This document shows, in pieces, positions 16,505 through 25,469 of a stretch of 64,000 nucleotides of DNA. The position numbers and the translations under genes are program-made. Numbering within the stretch: the first letter of the stretch is position 1; each line of letters begins with the position of its first letter. This DNA comes from JAAYBF01 sp963716445. GTDB taxonomy: Bacteria > Actinomycetota > Thermoleophilia > Solirubrobacterales > Thermoleophilaceae. The stretch is taken from contig OY970313.1 in the NCBI GenBank assembly GCA_963716445.1, positions 2,356,001 through 2,420,000 on the forward strand. The letters run 5' to 3'. The notes beneath the pieces are model-generated. The model was given only the letters and a program-made list of their open reading frames with translations. It did not search any database and was not told the DNA's origin.

Positions 16505-17686
16505 ATGCTCCTGCGATCGGCTCTCCTTACCGTGGCGATGGTCGCCGTGATCTCTCTCCAGGGCAGTGCCCTAGCCGCGACGCCGGCCGAGGGGCCGCGG
16601 ATCGAGATGGTCACCCAGGACGCCCTGTCGGTGAAGGCCAAGGAGGGCAAGGACACGGCAACGGCGTCGCTCTCGATCCTCAACCCCGGCGACGAGGCGA
16701 TCCCGATCCGAGTCGAGATCCAAGGCGCAAGCTCCAAGGACATAGGAGTCGCGTCGTTCGAGCCGAGCAGTGTCACCCCCGGAGGGACGCGCGTGGAGGT
16801 CGGTCTGAAGGGCCTCTCCAAGCTGAAGCGCGACCCTGTCGAGGGACAGCTGATCGTCCTCGGTGGCCCGGAGCCGGTCGCCCGTGCCTTCTCGATCACG
16901 CCCGCACCGGAGCCTTCCCACGACTGGCCGGCGTGGATCCTCTGGGGCTCGCTCTTCACCTTCCTTGCGCTGATCGGCTTCGTCCTGGTGAGGGCGAGGA
17001 AGGATCTGCGTCTACTACGCAAGAGCGCGCCCGGGCCGAAGTGGAGCTTCGACAGCTGGGCGACCACTCTGACGGCCGCGGGCGCGATCCTTGGCACCGT
17101 GCTCGGGAGCGCGACGCTCCCGGAGATCCCGCGGCAGATCGGCAAGGACGAGCTCGTGGGGCTGAACCTGCTCTTCGGCGCGCTCGTGGTCGTCGGGCCG
17201 TTCATCTTCCAAGCGCTCCGGCGCCCCAAGGCCTCCGCGGCCGACCAAGAGGACGGGAAGTGGGGCTACAACGCGACCCTGCTCCTGTCGTGCACGGTCA
17301 CCGGCGCGGCGGTGACCGGGGAGTTGGCGACACTCGCCCTGCTCGGATGGGAGCTGACGGAGTCGTGGCTGGTGCCGTTCGCGACGGGCCTCCTCGCGGT
17401 GCTCGCCTTCTACTACTTCGTCCTCACCACCCAGTCACTGGTCACCACCGACTGGGACGCGAAGGATCTCAACGCGAAGAAGGCGGCCGCCGAAGCCACC
17501 AGGCGCCAGATCGAGGGCACGATCGTGAACGGCGGGATCACGTACACGCTGAGCGCAGAGCTGGCGCTGCCCCCGGAGACGAAGCCGACGGAGGAGCAGG
17601 CGGCGGGCCTCGTGCCCGGGAGGCTCGTCGAGCCGCTTGCCGTTCCGCGGCAGCTCACCGTGCCGCAGTCCTGGCCCCTTCCCTGA
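16505..17686 (+). CDS. Exported multi-span membrane protein of unknown function
   Basis: 393 aa. An N-terminal signal (LLRSALLTVAMVAVISLQGSALA, AxA site) leads to an extracytoplasmic beta-sandwich-like domain (ATASLSILNPGDEAIPIRVEIQG). Membrane helices follow at about residues 140-165, 180-205, 210-235, 250-280 and 285-310, then a short C-terminal cytoplasmic or periplasmic tail rich in Glu and Pro. The sandwich resembles domains that bind or scaffold surface proteins, but no named family fits. Confidence 0.65.
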   Translation: MLLRSALLTVAMVAVISLQGSALAATPAEGPRIEMVTQDALSVKAKEGKDTATASLSILNPGDEAIPIRVEIQGASSKDIGVASFEPSSVTPGGTRVEVGLKGLSKLKRDPVEGQLIVLGGPEPVARAFSITPAPEPSHDWPAWILWGSLFTFLALIGFVLVRARKDLRLLRKSAPGPKWSFDSWATTLTAAGAILGTVLGSATLPEIPRQIGKDELVGLNLLFGALVVVGPFIFQALRRPKASAADQEDGKWGYNATLLLSCTVTGAAVTGELATLALLGWELTESWLVPFATGLLAVLAFYYFVLTTQSLVTTDWDAKDLNAKKAAAEATRRQIEGTIVNGGITYTLSAELALPPETKPTEEQAAGLVPGRLVEPLAVPRQLTVPQSWPLP

Positions 17687-17790
17687 CCACGGTCGGGTCC
17701 GCTGGTATTACCAAGAATTGCGGTTGACTTTTGCCGGGAAATAGTCCACCATTACGGTGACGCGTATCGCTCTAGACACGGGGGAATGAG

Positions 17791-19693
17791 ATGAGCCGCG
17801 AGCTGGATCGTCGCGACTTGAGCGCCGATCGGATCACGCCGACGGTGGCGCGCGAGCTGCAGAGCCTCGCCGCGCAGGTCTCGGAGAAGCTGCCCGGGGA
17901 CCACACCGTCTGGGTGAGCCAGGTCGACCGCACGATGGGCGTGCCGCGGGTCGTGACCTCGGAGTCCGCCCCGGCGGCGACCGACGCCTACATCGAGCGC
18001 GCGCTCGACCACGTGCACGCGATCTCGCCCGTGCTGGGTCTGGTGGACACCGAGCCGGAGTACGTGCCGGCTCCGGAGGTCCAGAGGACCGGCAGCGGCG
18101 CGGTCACCGTGCACCTGCAGCAGAGCCACGACGACATCCCGATCTTCCAGGCCACGGAGACCGTCCGCTTCAATCCCGACGGAAGCGTCCGTGACACAGC
18201 CGGCAGCAGCGCCCAGGTCGCCGGCGTCCCCGCCCCCGACCCCGACGTCGCGCTGGAGCAGGCCGTGCAGCTCGCGGCCGAGCACGTGGCGCGCACGGAG
18301 GACGACGACCACGGGGAAACTGACCAGTTCGGCGTCACGGCCCAACCCCGCAAGATCGACCTCAGCGGCTTCGATCCGCGCGTCGAGACCAGGCTGGACG
18401 ACTCGCCGCAGCGAACGGCCGGCCTCACCGGCGGGGCCGTTCGAGGACATCAGCGCCGGGCTGCTCTGGTTCCCGCTCTCCGAGAGCGACATGCGCCTCA
18501 CCTGGGAGGTGCTGCTGACGTTCCCCGACTACACCTCCTGTTTCCGCGTGCTCGTCGACGCCACCGACGGCGAGATCCTCTATTGCCGCGACCTCGTCCA
18601 GTCGGTCGCACGCGGAAACGTCTACCGCGTCGACGGGTCCAGGCCGCGGGAGCTCACCGACTTCCCACTCGAGCTCGACGTCTACCGGCAGCTAACGCGC
18701 TCGACACAGGACCCCGCCGACTTCCCGCAAGCCTGGGTGGCGGACTCGTCGACCGCCGGGAACTGCACGTTCGCTCACCTCGCCACGAGCTCAGATCCGG
18801 CGCCGGGCCAGGATCGGGACGGCGACCTTATCTTCGATCCCGGCGACCAGAATGGTGACGACCAGAAGGTCCTCAACGTCTTCTACTTCAACTGCTTCAT
18901 GCACGACCTCTGCTACCTGCTCGGGTTCCGCGAGCCGGACGGGAACTTCCAGGCGAGCAACCTGAACCTCGGGGGCGTCGAGGGCGATCGGGTGGACGCG
19001 CGCGCGCACTCCGGCACCGTGACGGGGACCGCGAACATGCTCACGCGCGGGGACGGCACGCCGCCGGTGATGAACATGGGGCTCGTCCCAAAGACCGGCC
19101 GGCACACGGCGTTCGACTCCTCGGTCGTCTTCCACGAGTACATGCACGGGGTCACCAACCGGATGGTCGGAGGCCCGAACGACGATCGGTCGCTCGAGTC
19201 GCCGCAGAGCCGCGGGATGGGCGAGGGCTGGAGCGACTGGATCGCGTGCACCGTCAACGGCACCGACGTGGTCGGAGCCTGGGTCATGGACAAGCCGAAC
19301 GGGTTCAGGGAACACCGCTACGACGAGAGCTTCCCCGACGGCTTCGGCGATCTCGGCACGGGCCGGTACCAGGCCGACGAGGAGCACAACATCGGCGAGA
19401 TCTGGTGCGCGACGCTGATGTCACTCAACCGCGCGCTCGGCGTGCCGCTGACGCTCCGGCTCGTCTTCGACGCCTTGACGCTGTCGGCGGCGAACCCGGG
19501 CTTCCTCGACATGCGCGACGACATCCTCGAGGCGGCCGAGCTGATGGACGCCGCTGGGCAGCTCGACGGTCCGCTGGCGGAGGTGAAGGCCACCATTTGG
19601 AGCGTCTTCGCGCACTACGGCATGGGGCCCGGCGCGCAATCGCAGGGCGCTCAGGTGGCCGGCATCGTCGCCGACACCTCGGTGCCGGCGTAA
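17791..19693 (+). pseudogene. Fungalysin (M36) metallopeptidase, split by a frameshift
   Basis: Frame 1 from ATG 17791 gives the propeptide: LSADRITPTVARELQSLA to about LDDSPQRTAG, with an FTP-like VHLQQSHDDIPIFQATETVRF. Near 18425-18440 the match moves to the +1 frame, which continues GPFEDISAGLLWFPLSESD through the catalytic domain to 19693. The zinc site is FHEYMHGVTNRM (HExxH) with the later Glu in GEGWSDW. A one-base insertion in the GGCGGGGCC stretch would explain the break. Apart from this the gene looks complete, so it may be recently broken or a sequencing error. Confidence 0.85.
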
Positions 19694-19754
19694 CCTGACG
19701 CCGGCAACGCGAGCGCCAAGACGCGCTCGCCCGCGGCGGCGCCGCGCCCTACAG

Positions 19755-19807
19755 GGAAGCGCTCCGCCCGCAAGCAGCGGGCGGAGGCCTGCTACGGCGA
19801 CGAGTGA
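19755..19807 (+). pseudogene. Remnant of the 141-aa module protein (C-terminus)
   Basis: The last codons read RSARKQRAEACYGDE followed by TGA, matching the ends of the genes at 13096 and 61708 (RKERAEAGYGDD). Everything before is lost; the fungalysin gene ends 60 bp upstream. Confidence 0.65.
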
Positions 19808-19985
19808 GGCTCGGCCGACGATTGCGCGACGGCGAGCAGATCGACGAGAGCACCAAGGCCGTCGAGAGTCGCAGCATGGTCGAGAGCCGGGGGTCGCGAA
19901 GGCTATGCCCAAGTCGGCTGACCTCGCTTGTGTGCATCCCTGCCTCTGGGCGGGCCCTCGCATCGACTTGCCTTGACGCAAGGCT
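19800..19985 (-). pseudogene. Remnant of the module XRE regulator
   Basis: A frame at 19749-19937 contains EVSRLGHSLRDPRLSTMLRLSTAL, which aligns with EISRLEHGERDPRLSTIVRLARAL of the intact copies. The preceding helix (RQGKSMR) is in another frame. The gene is degenerate, while its partner at 20061 is intact. Confidence 0.65.
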
Positions 19986-20060
19986 TTCGCCTTAGCCCGA
20001 AGACGCGCGGTGGCGCGTCTTCGGGCTCCTGATCCAGACGACTCGCCTTCGTGATCGCCC

Positions 20061-20450
20061 TCAGGGGCCATCGGGCTGCGCCGCGGCCTGTGCGAGGACG
20101 CTCGCGAGCGCCGTTTGCGCGACGAGCGACTGAGCGGCGTGCCTGCGCCCCTCCTCGGGCTCGGAGAGATGCGCTTGCACCGACGAGCCGAGCAGGCGAT
20201 TGAAGTAGCCGATCGCACGCGCGAGGTCGGGCATCGGCATAGTTAGCTCGAACTCGTCGCGGTGCTCCTCGCGCCCCCACCCGAGATCGTCGAGCAGCCG
20301 CATGTCGTCCTCGAAGCGCTGGCGGTAGCGTCGGGCGGTCTCGTAGTCCGAGTTGTTCATTGCGATCGCGAGATCCCCGATACCGTCGAGGTCGAGCGTC
20401 ACCTCGGCGTAGATCGCGTCACGCTGCTCGCGGTTGATGGTGATGGCCAT
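20061..20450 (-). CDS. Module protein of unknown function (129 aa), diverged copy 2
   Basis: 129 aa, starting MAITINREQRDAIYAEVTLD. Shared features with the other copies: GIGDLAIAMNNSDYETARRYRQRFEDDMRLLDDLGWG, FELTMPMPDLARAIGYFNRLLGSSVQAHLSEPEEGRRHAAQSLVAQTALASVLAQA. It is the most diverged copy and no longer overlaps an intact XRE gene. The ATG at 20450 is preceded by a GGGAG ribosome binding site inside the conserved leader. Confidence 0.7.
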   Translation of the reverse strand: MAITINREQRDAIYAEVTLDLDGIGDLAIAMNNSDYETARRYRQRFEDDMRLLDDLGWGREEHRDEFELTMPMPDLARAIGYFNRLLGSSVQAHLSEPEEGRRHAAQSLVAQTALASVLAQAAAQPDGP

Positions 20451-20592
20451 GGGCCTGCTCCCTTCGGTCGAGGCACCGAAGGGCAGCCCTCGACTCGCCC
20501 GGCAAGCGGGCGGGCGTGTGGGACGATCCCGACGCATCGAAGGTTGCTGCCTTCGGTGCCAGGCCCCGGGGCGTTCCATCGCCGCCGGGGCC
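20451..20592 (-). promoter_or_regulatory. Conserved structured leader, copy 2
   Basis: Same plan as at 14222. The outer hairpin is GGCCCCGG/CCGGGGCC (20562-20592). Segment 1 is GGCACCGAAGGCAGC, segment 2 is GCTGCCCTTCGGTGCC (complementary to 1 with one bulge), and segment 3 is ACCGAAGGGAG just before the ATG. CCTTCGGT of segment 2 can pair with either. The conserved TCGATGCGTCGGGATCGTCCC block lies between. The coding sequence has diverged more than this leader, which argues that the leader is under selection. Confidence 0.55.
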
Positions 20593-20766
20593 ACTTATGT
20601 CGCTTGCCTGCCGGCGACGCTAGGTGGACATGGCACACGTCTCAAGGCCCGCGAGCGACGTTCTCCGAAAGCTCGTGTTGCCCCAGGCGTTGCCCCAGCG
20701 GCCGAAATGCGACCTGGATGCGACCACGAAACGCAAGGAACCCGCTTGGAAGCGGGTTCCCACAAG

Positions 20767-20926
<160 letters not shown>

Positions 20927-20976
20927 GGGCTCGGCTCGCTAGATTGCCAGTGAAGGCTCTGCACGCCGGCTAAGTC

Positions 20977-21002
20977 TGTATCGCGTACCGATACGCGATA
21001 CA
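20977..21002. promoter_or_regulatory. Perfect 11-bp inverted repeat TGTATCGCGTA-CCGA-TACGCGATACA
   Basis: A perfect palindrome with a 4-bp centre just right of attachment repeat 4. A partial relative (TGTATCGCGTATCGATACCCGAT) lies at 27233 and a half-site (GCGATACACGCC) at 28196. It looks like a protein-binding site or recombination site of the element. Confidence 0.5.
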
Positions 21003-21118
21003 CGCCTCTTGGGCCCACCACGCGAACCGCTCCCTCGCCAAGCGCTGTGACGAACGACGAGCCTGATCTCCGACTACGCCGTCAAGTCCGTCAAGCTCCT
21101 CGCAGACGAAGGCGTCAA

Positions 21119-21801
21119 CTAAGAGCCCCCCTGCTGCGCTGCCTCGACGCGATCGAGAATTCGCATAAGCAAGCTCGCCACGTGGACGGCCTCGGCCGCC
21201 TCCCCCGGATCGTCGTAATCGACCTCTCGATGCCCGCCGGGGTTGCGAAGCACAGCGTACGCGCCCACGAACAACGCTCGCATGCCGTCCTGCTCTCCCT
21301 TGGTCGCTTCCACGTCGCGCAGCGGTGCGCCTGGCCCGAACGCCCGGTTCATCAGGCCCACGCCGTAGTCGTCCTCGCCGAACCCGCCGAGTTTCCGCAC
21401 CCTGATCTCGACAGCCCGCATTGCTGCGAAGATGCCCAGCTCGTACTTCTCCAGCATGAACTGCGGACGCGCCTCCCTCTCGATGAGGGGATGAACGCCG
21501 TCCTGTAACCCCGCGGTCGCGTGCAGGTGGCCCGGCCCTTCGTCGAGCAGCTTCCGCCCAAGCGTGTTACGAAGGCAGCATTGCTGCTTCCCTGACTCAG
21601 GTCAGGGGTCACCAAGCCACGCGCCCGGAGCCAGCCAATTGCCTCAGAGGGCGCATCTAACGCTGGCTTGGCGTACCCAGCATTTCGGGCTTGGTTGACG
21701 TAGTTGTAGTCGTTCCACTGCCCGGTCCGATCGAAGTCTCGCAGGACCTCAAGGCCCAGCTCGTCGGCCGGAAGCTGCAGGATTGATCGCTCTTCCAGCA
21801 T
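21119..21801 (-). pseudogene. TIGR02391-like (Ymh) protein, frameshifted
   Basis: From ATG 21801 the frame reads MLEERSILQLPADELGLEVLRDFDRT to FVTRLGG. A one-base shift near 21555 is then needed to continue KLLDEGPGHLHATAG, MLEKYELGIFAAMRAVEIRVRKLGG, LMNRAFGPGAPL and GAYAVLRNPGGHREVDYDDPGEAAEAVHVASLLMRIL. This C-terminal part is the TIGR02391 (Hypoth_Ymh) helical domain often found in mobile-element or defence genes. The frameshift should inactivate it. Confidence 0.65.
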
Positions 21802-21929
21802 GGCGGCGCAATCGTACCCTCGCGGACCTGGCCTGCCGTCGCCAGGGACGCCTTCGAGCGTCGCACTCCACCCCAACCGTTATCGCGGAGCTGACCAATC
21901 GACCTCACCCGAGACCCGAAGGCATGGGC

Positions 21930-22350
21930 GACTTGTTGAAGTCCAGACTGTCGAGCAGCGCCTCTAGGCTACCTGGCCCCCGTCTTGCAGGACGTCGAGG
22001 TCGACGACGCGGTGGCGGTCGGTCAACGACCCCATCCGGGCCAACGCATCGCGCTTGCGCTGCGCCATCGCGGGAAGGTCGGCCTCGACATAGGACAGGC
22101 GATCGCCATACCGCTCGGCGAGCCGCCAGCCGCGAGGGGACATGCCGCACGCGACCTCGACCACCTGACCCACGCCGCCGCGAACCGCGTCGTCGAGGAT
22201 CGAGTCGATGATCCGGTGGCGAGCGAGGAGCAGGCCGTCGAGCGTGGGACCGCCGAGCGTCCGGCTGACCGCTATCGGCAACGCGAGCGCACGGTGGAGG
22301 ACCGGGCCCTGCCAGGTGGCGAGCTCAGGATGGGAGAGGCCGTTCCTCAC
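21930..22350 (-). pseudogene. LCM-type methyltransferase, N-terminal fragment
   Basis: From 22350 the frame reads MRNGLSHPELATWQGPVLHRALALP, ARHRIIDSILDDAVRGGVGQVVEVACGMSPRGWRLAERYGDRLSYVEADLPAMAQRKR. This is the first half of a leucine-carboxyl-methyltransferase-like SAM enzyme. A stop appears at 21964. The expected continuation GSLEALLDSLDFNK is in another frame, and the rest is missing. Confidence 0.55.
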
Positions 22351-22494
22351 CCATGTCTCGCCGGTGTAGTGGGCGGTCGGAGAGACCGCTCCCGACCCAC
22401 GCGGGGAGCCCTGCCCACGCGGCGATGCGTGGCCTGCGTCGGATGCGATCGGGGGAAGCTACACGAGGCGAGGTCGTCCACGAACGTCGAACAG

Positions 22495-22526
22495 CACGCG
22501 AGCCCGGCCGAGGCCGGGCTCGCGTG
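22495..22526 (-). terminator. Terminator hairpin of the secreted protein gene
   Basis: CACGCGAGCCCGGCC (22495-22509) and GGCCGGGCTCGCGTG (22512-22526) are perfectly complementary. The stem is 19 bp past the stop of the minus-strand gene ending at 22545. Confidence 0.75.
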
Positions 22527-22544
22527 AGCGTCGGGTGAACGTGC

Positions 22545-23204
22545 TTACTTGCGCCGCCGGATCTCGCCGCAGGCCACAGGGAGCTCGCCCTCGAGCGGCG
22601 CGCCGAGAGCGGTCGTCCGACCCTCGTACTTGCCGTTGCCGTCGATGTCGTGCCCGTGAACCACCACGTGCAGGTCGTCAAGGCGCCTCGCCAGGTTGGC
22701 CGGGACCTTGATGCGGCGGGTGTAGGTGAAGGTGCCGTTTTTGCGCGCGACGGCGAACCGGTCGAGCGCGAGGACCGACTCGGCGCTCGTGTCCCCGCGT
22801 GTCGTCAACGACACGAGCACGGGACCGTAGTCATCGAGTCCCTCGGCCGTCTCGATCAAACCGTCGTCGACCAGGTCGTCACGCCGGTCGGCTCCGGGGC
22901 ACCTGGCGATCTCGGCGGCGGCCTCCTTGCCGTGGATATGCATCGCGTGCGGCAAGCGCGGGCTCAGACCCCTCGCCTTGACGACTACGCTGACCCGCCG
23001 GCCCTTGCGGACGAGCTTGGCGGTCCCGCTGGCGTTCGAGTTGCCGTCAGCCGTGGGCAGGTGAGGAACTGCGTCTAGATGTGCGCGGTATTGCTGTGCG
23101 CCCTTGCCGGGGCGGGCCATGGCGACGGTCGCGGCGAGGGCGACCAGAGCTAGTGCCGCGAGTCCGAAGGTCGAGACCTTCGAGCGCAGGGGGGAGGAGA
23201 ACAC
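22545..23204 (-). CDS. Secreted CHRD/superoxide-dismutase-like fold protein
   Basis: 219 aa with a signal peptide (KVSTFGLAALALVALAATVAMA). The mature part has alternating strands and the motifs LVRKGRRVSVVVKARGLSPRLPHAMHIHG and DDLHVVVHGHDIDGNGKYEG. The His pairs resemble CHRD or Cu/Zn-SOD-like secreted beta-sandwich proteins. The catalytic copper ligands of true SOD cannot all be identified, so an enzymatic role is unproven. It stands alone, with a good terminator. Confidence 0.6.
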   Translation of the reverse strand: MFSSPLRSKVSTFGLAALALVALAATVAMARPGKGAQQYRAHLDAVPHLPTADGNSNASGTAKLVRKGRRVSVVVKARGLSPRLPHAMHIHGKEAAAEIARCPGADRRDDLVDDGLIETAEGLDDYGPVLVSLTTRGDTSAESVLALDRFAVARKNGTFTYTRRIKVPANLARRLDDLHVVVHGHDIDGNGKYEGRTTALGAPLEGELPVACGEIRRRK

Positions 23205-23473
23205 GGGGTACGACCTTTCATGGAAGGGGGTTAGCAGCTCTCGCGTGCTACCCGTGTCCTAAGAAACGCAACACCTTCTCGGGATCAGTCGGTCCACCAG
23301 TCGTAGAGGAGTCGCCGTCGCCCTCGTGGCGGGCCCGAAGGCCAGCAGCTCGAGGTCATGACGGTCGTGACCGTGACGGGACGGACCGCCGTCGTTCCGG
23401 ACACCGCAGCTGCGGGCTCGCGGTCGTTCCGGTGTGTCGCCAACCCCCTCAACTGACGCGAAAGGACCCAGCG

Positions 23474-24382
23474 ATGGCCGCGCCAACCACCAATGTCTCA
23501 GCCGTCGCAGGCTACGTGCGGCGGGTCTTCTCGCGGCGTGCGCACGCAGCGCTGCTCAGCGTCGTTCTGGTCTTGAGTTCGGCGCTGCCGACTGGCGTCG
23601 CTGTCGCCCAAGAGGCGGACCAGGAGCGCGAAGGCGTCGCGGCGCCGGAGCCAACGACCCTTCCTGACAGCACGGCCGACCCTGACTTCGATCCCGGCGG
23701 TGATACAGCGCTGCCGTTCGATCTCGGCGCCCCTGCAGCCGGGGGTGAGGACGATTCAGGGGACGGCGCGCCAGTCGACGTAGAGCCAGTCACCGATCCC
23801 GACTCGCTCGGCGTTCCGGGCGACGACCCCGCCGCGATGGCTCCGGACGCGTTCGGCGGCACCGATGCGCCAGCTCCACCGGCCGAGCCCGTCTCGCCGC
23901 CGCCGCTGTCCGCGCCGATCTCCGCCCCGCCACCGGCGGCGACAACCGCACCGCGGTCGAACGCCGATCAGCAGACGGGCGACAGGCGCGCCGCTGTCCG
24001 CGCCGAGCGCCGCAGCGCGCGCAAGCGTCAGCGAGATCGGGCGCGTCAGCGGTCCTCAATTCGGGTAACGGTTCCGGCACCCGAGGCATCGGTGCCCGGG
24101 CCGGTGGCTCCGGCGTCGGTAGCGGCGACTGCCGCCGAGCCAGTCCAAGCGGCGGCGTCGCCGCCGCGAGACCGCGTGCGTCCCGGTCGGGCGGCCTACA
24201 CATTGCAGCCCGACGACTCGCTGTGGAAGATCGCGAGCGCGTTGCTTGGCGCCAGCGCGACGAACGCCGAGATCGTCGCGGAGTCGAACCGGATCTACCA
24301 GCTCAACCGCGGTCGGATCGGCGCCGATCCCGACGTCCTCGCCGTAGGTACGGTCCTTAGTCCAGGCTTGGGGGCCGTTTGA
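23474..24382 (+). CDS. Secreted LysM-domain protein, C-terminus altered by an att junction
   Basis: 302 aa. A signal peptide (LLSVVLVLSSALPTGVAVAQ) is followed by a long Asp/Pro-rich linker, a basic RAERRSARKRQRDRARQR patch and one LysM domain (AAYTLQPDDSLWKIASALL ... NAEIVAESNRIYQLNRGRIG). LysM binds peptidoglycan, so the protein may act at the cell wall during transfer. The homologue at 60824 ends GTVLRLR and is coupled to the 141-aa gene. Here the end is GTVLSPGLGAV, because the DNA passes directly into an integrase-tail repeat. The module genes that should follow are deleted. Confidence 0.75.
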   Translation: MAAPTTNVSAVAGYVRRVFSRRAHAALLSVVLVLSSALPTGVAVAQEADQEREGVAAPEPTTLPDSTADPDFDPGGDTALPFDLGAPAAGGEDDSGDGAPVDVEPVTDPDSLGVPGDDPAAMAPDAFGGTDAPAPPAEPVSPPPLSAPISAPPPAATTAPRSNADQQTGDRRAAVRAERRSARKRQRDRARQRSSIRVTVPAPEASVPGPVAPASVAATAAEPVQAAASPPRDRVRPGRAAYTLQPDDSLWKIASALLGASATNAEIVAESNRIYQLNRGRIGADPDVLAVGTVLSPGLGAV

Positions 24383-24478
24383 GTGCGTTGGGGCGCGTTC
24401 TAGAGCGGTTTGTGGGGTGGCGAGTTCGTTGGGGATCGTTGGGATTCTGTGGGGGCTGTTGCCCATTTGTTGCCCACC
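24358..24478 (-). repeat. Integrase-tail repeat fused to the LysM gene end
   Basis: TAGTCCAGGCTTGGGGG and the following integrase-tail bases match the site at 20809, but the tRNA fragment is absent. The left part is the LysM gene instead. This looks like a deletion or illegitimate recombination at the att core. Confidence 0.65.
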
Positions 24479-24618
24479 AGTGTGGGTTGATCGATGCCGA
24501 GCAGAGCTTCTCGTCGAGCGGCCTTAATGTCCCCGATCTCGATTGAGGGGTACTCGCTGGCGAGCGAGCCGAACGGCCAGGGCTCGCGGTGGGCGCGCTT
24601 GTCGGTGTCTCTGGCCAT
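24400..24618 (-). CDS. Small protein whose C-terminus is replaced by the integrase tail
   Basis: 72 aa: MARDTDKRAHREPWPFGSLASEYPSIEIGDIKAARREALLG, then NKWATAPTESQRSPTNSPPHKPL, which is the integrase-tail reading frame. The N-terminal 45 residues have no recognised family. The gene directly follows the AbiEii-like gene (6 bp), so it may be the third gene of that operon or the last part of a larger lost frame. Confidence 0.35.
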   Translation of the reverse strand: MARDTDKRAHREPWPFGSLASEYPSIEIGDIKAARREALLGIDQPTLVGNKWATAPTESQRSPTNSPPHKPL

Positions 24619-24623
24619 CCGGG

Positions 24624-25469
24624 TCAGGTCTCTTGTCCTGGGCCGGATCGAAGCGCGTCGAGCAGGTCGTCGGTGAGTGCTGTCACGGAAGCGGTGACGA
24701 CGGCCGGGTCGCCGACGAGCTCCTCGGCTCGCCCGGCCATGCTCGCGCCGAGCCTGTCGCCCGTGGATGCGAACAGGTCTCGGAGATAAGTGACAGCCCC
24801 ACGAGTGGCGTCGCCGGCGAGGTCGTCACGCGCGAGGGCGTCGAGACGGGCGGCGAGTTCGTTGAGGTCGCTAACGACGAGGAGCCGATAGATGTCATGG
24901 GCGTCCTTGTCGAGGAGGCGGCCGGGGTCGTCGCGGCGCTCACCGAGCTTGTGCAGCTTGGAGATCAGCAGCGCCGCCGGGCCAGCGACATTGATCGTGG
25001 CTTGTCTGTGATCGGCGAGGTCGAGGGCAACGATCGTCATCGGCGCGTGGTCGACGATGGCGGCCTCCAGGCCGTCGGTGCGTCGGGTCGCGTGGATGCT
25101 GTGGGGTGGGATTCGCGCGCCGCGACGGCCGCGGTCGCCGGCGAGGGCCGTTGGGACCATCAGGTCGACGGGGATGCCGGTCGGCGAGATCCAGCTGCCG
25201 GGCTGGGGATGGGTGGTGTCGAGGCGGAAGCCGGCCTCCTGCATGGCGTCGTCGAGCAGCGGAGTGTCGTGGAGCTCGCGTGGGTCGACGGCCAGGTCGC
25301 TGTCCTTGGTCGTCTCGGCAAGGGCGACAGCCCCGGCGTCGGTGTGCAGGTAGATGGCTTGGGCGCCGATCAGCACCAGCGCTTCGCGGTGTGCGGCCAA
25401 CGCTGCGAGGGCGTCCAGCAGCGCCGAGCGTGCGGCGACGAGCAGGTCAGCGTCGCCAGCGGGACTCAT
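24624..25469 (-). CDS. AbiEii-like nucleotidyltransferase toxin
   Basis: 281 aa. The nucleotidyltransferase core is visible: VLIGAQAIYLHTDAG (G-A helix), TKDSDLAVDPREL (D-x-D metal motif) and ISPTGIPVDLMVP (third acidic strand). LLISKLHKLGERRDDPGRLLDKDAHDIYRLL is the helical part seen in AbiEii/AbiGii toxins, which modify tRNA or other targets with nucleotides. It overlaps the AbiEi-like gene by 23 bp, the expected antitoxin-toxin order. Start ATG 25469. Confidence 0.8.
   Translation of the reverse strand: MSPAGDADLLVAARSALLDALAALAAHREALVLIGAQAIYLHTDAGAVALAETTKDSDLAVDPRELHDTPLLDDAMQEAGFRLDTTHPQPGSWISPTGIPVDLMVPTALAGDRGRRGARIPPHSIHATRRTDGLEAAIVDHAPMTIVALDLADHRQATINVAGPAALLISKLHKLGERRDDPGRLLDKDAHDIYRLLVVSDLNELAARLDALARDDLAGDATRGAVTYLRDLFASTGDRLGASMAGRAEELVGDPAVVTASVTALTDDLLDALRSGPGQET

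Noticed and set aside
17724..17755. Promoter TTGACT ... CATTAC before the fungalysin gene
   Set aside because: The -35-like box is good but no acceptable -10 box stands at 16-18 bp; not strong enough to list.
21047..21121. Short + strand frame ending ISDYAVKSVKLLADEGVN
   Set aside because: Too short, with no ribosome binding site and no neighbour that would support it.
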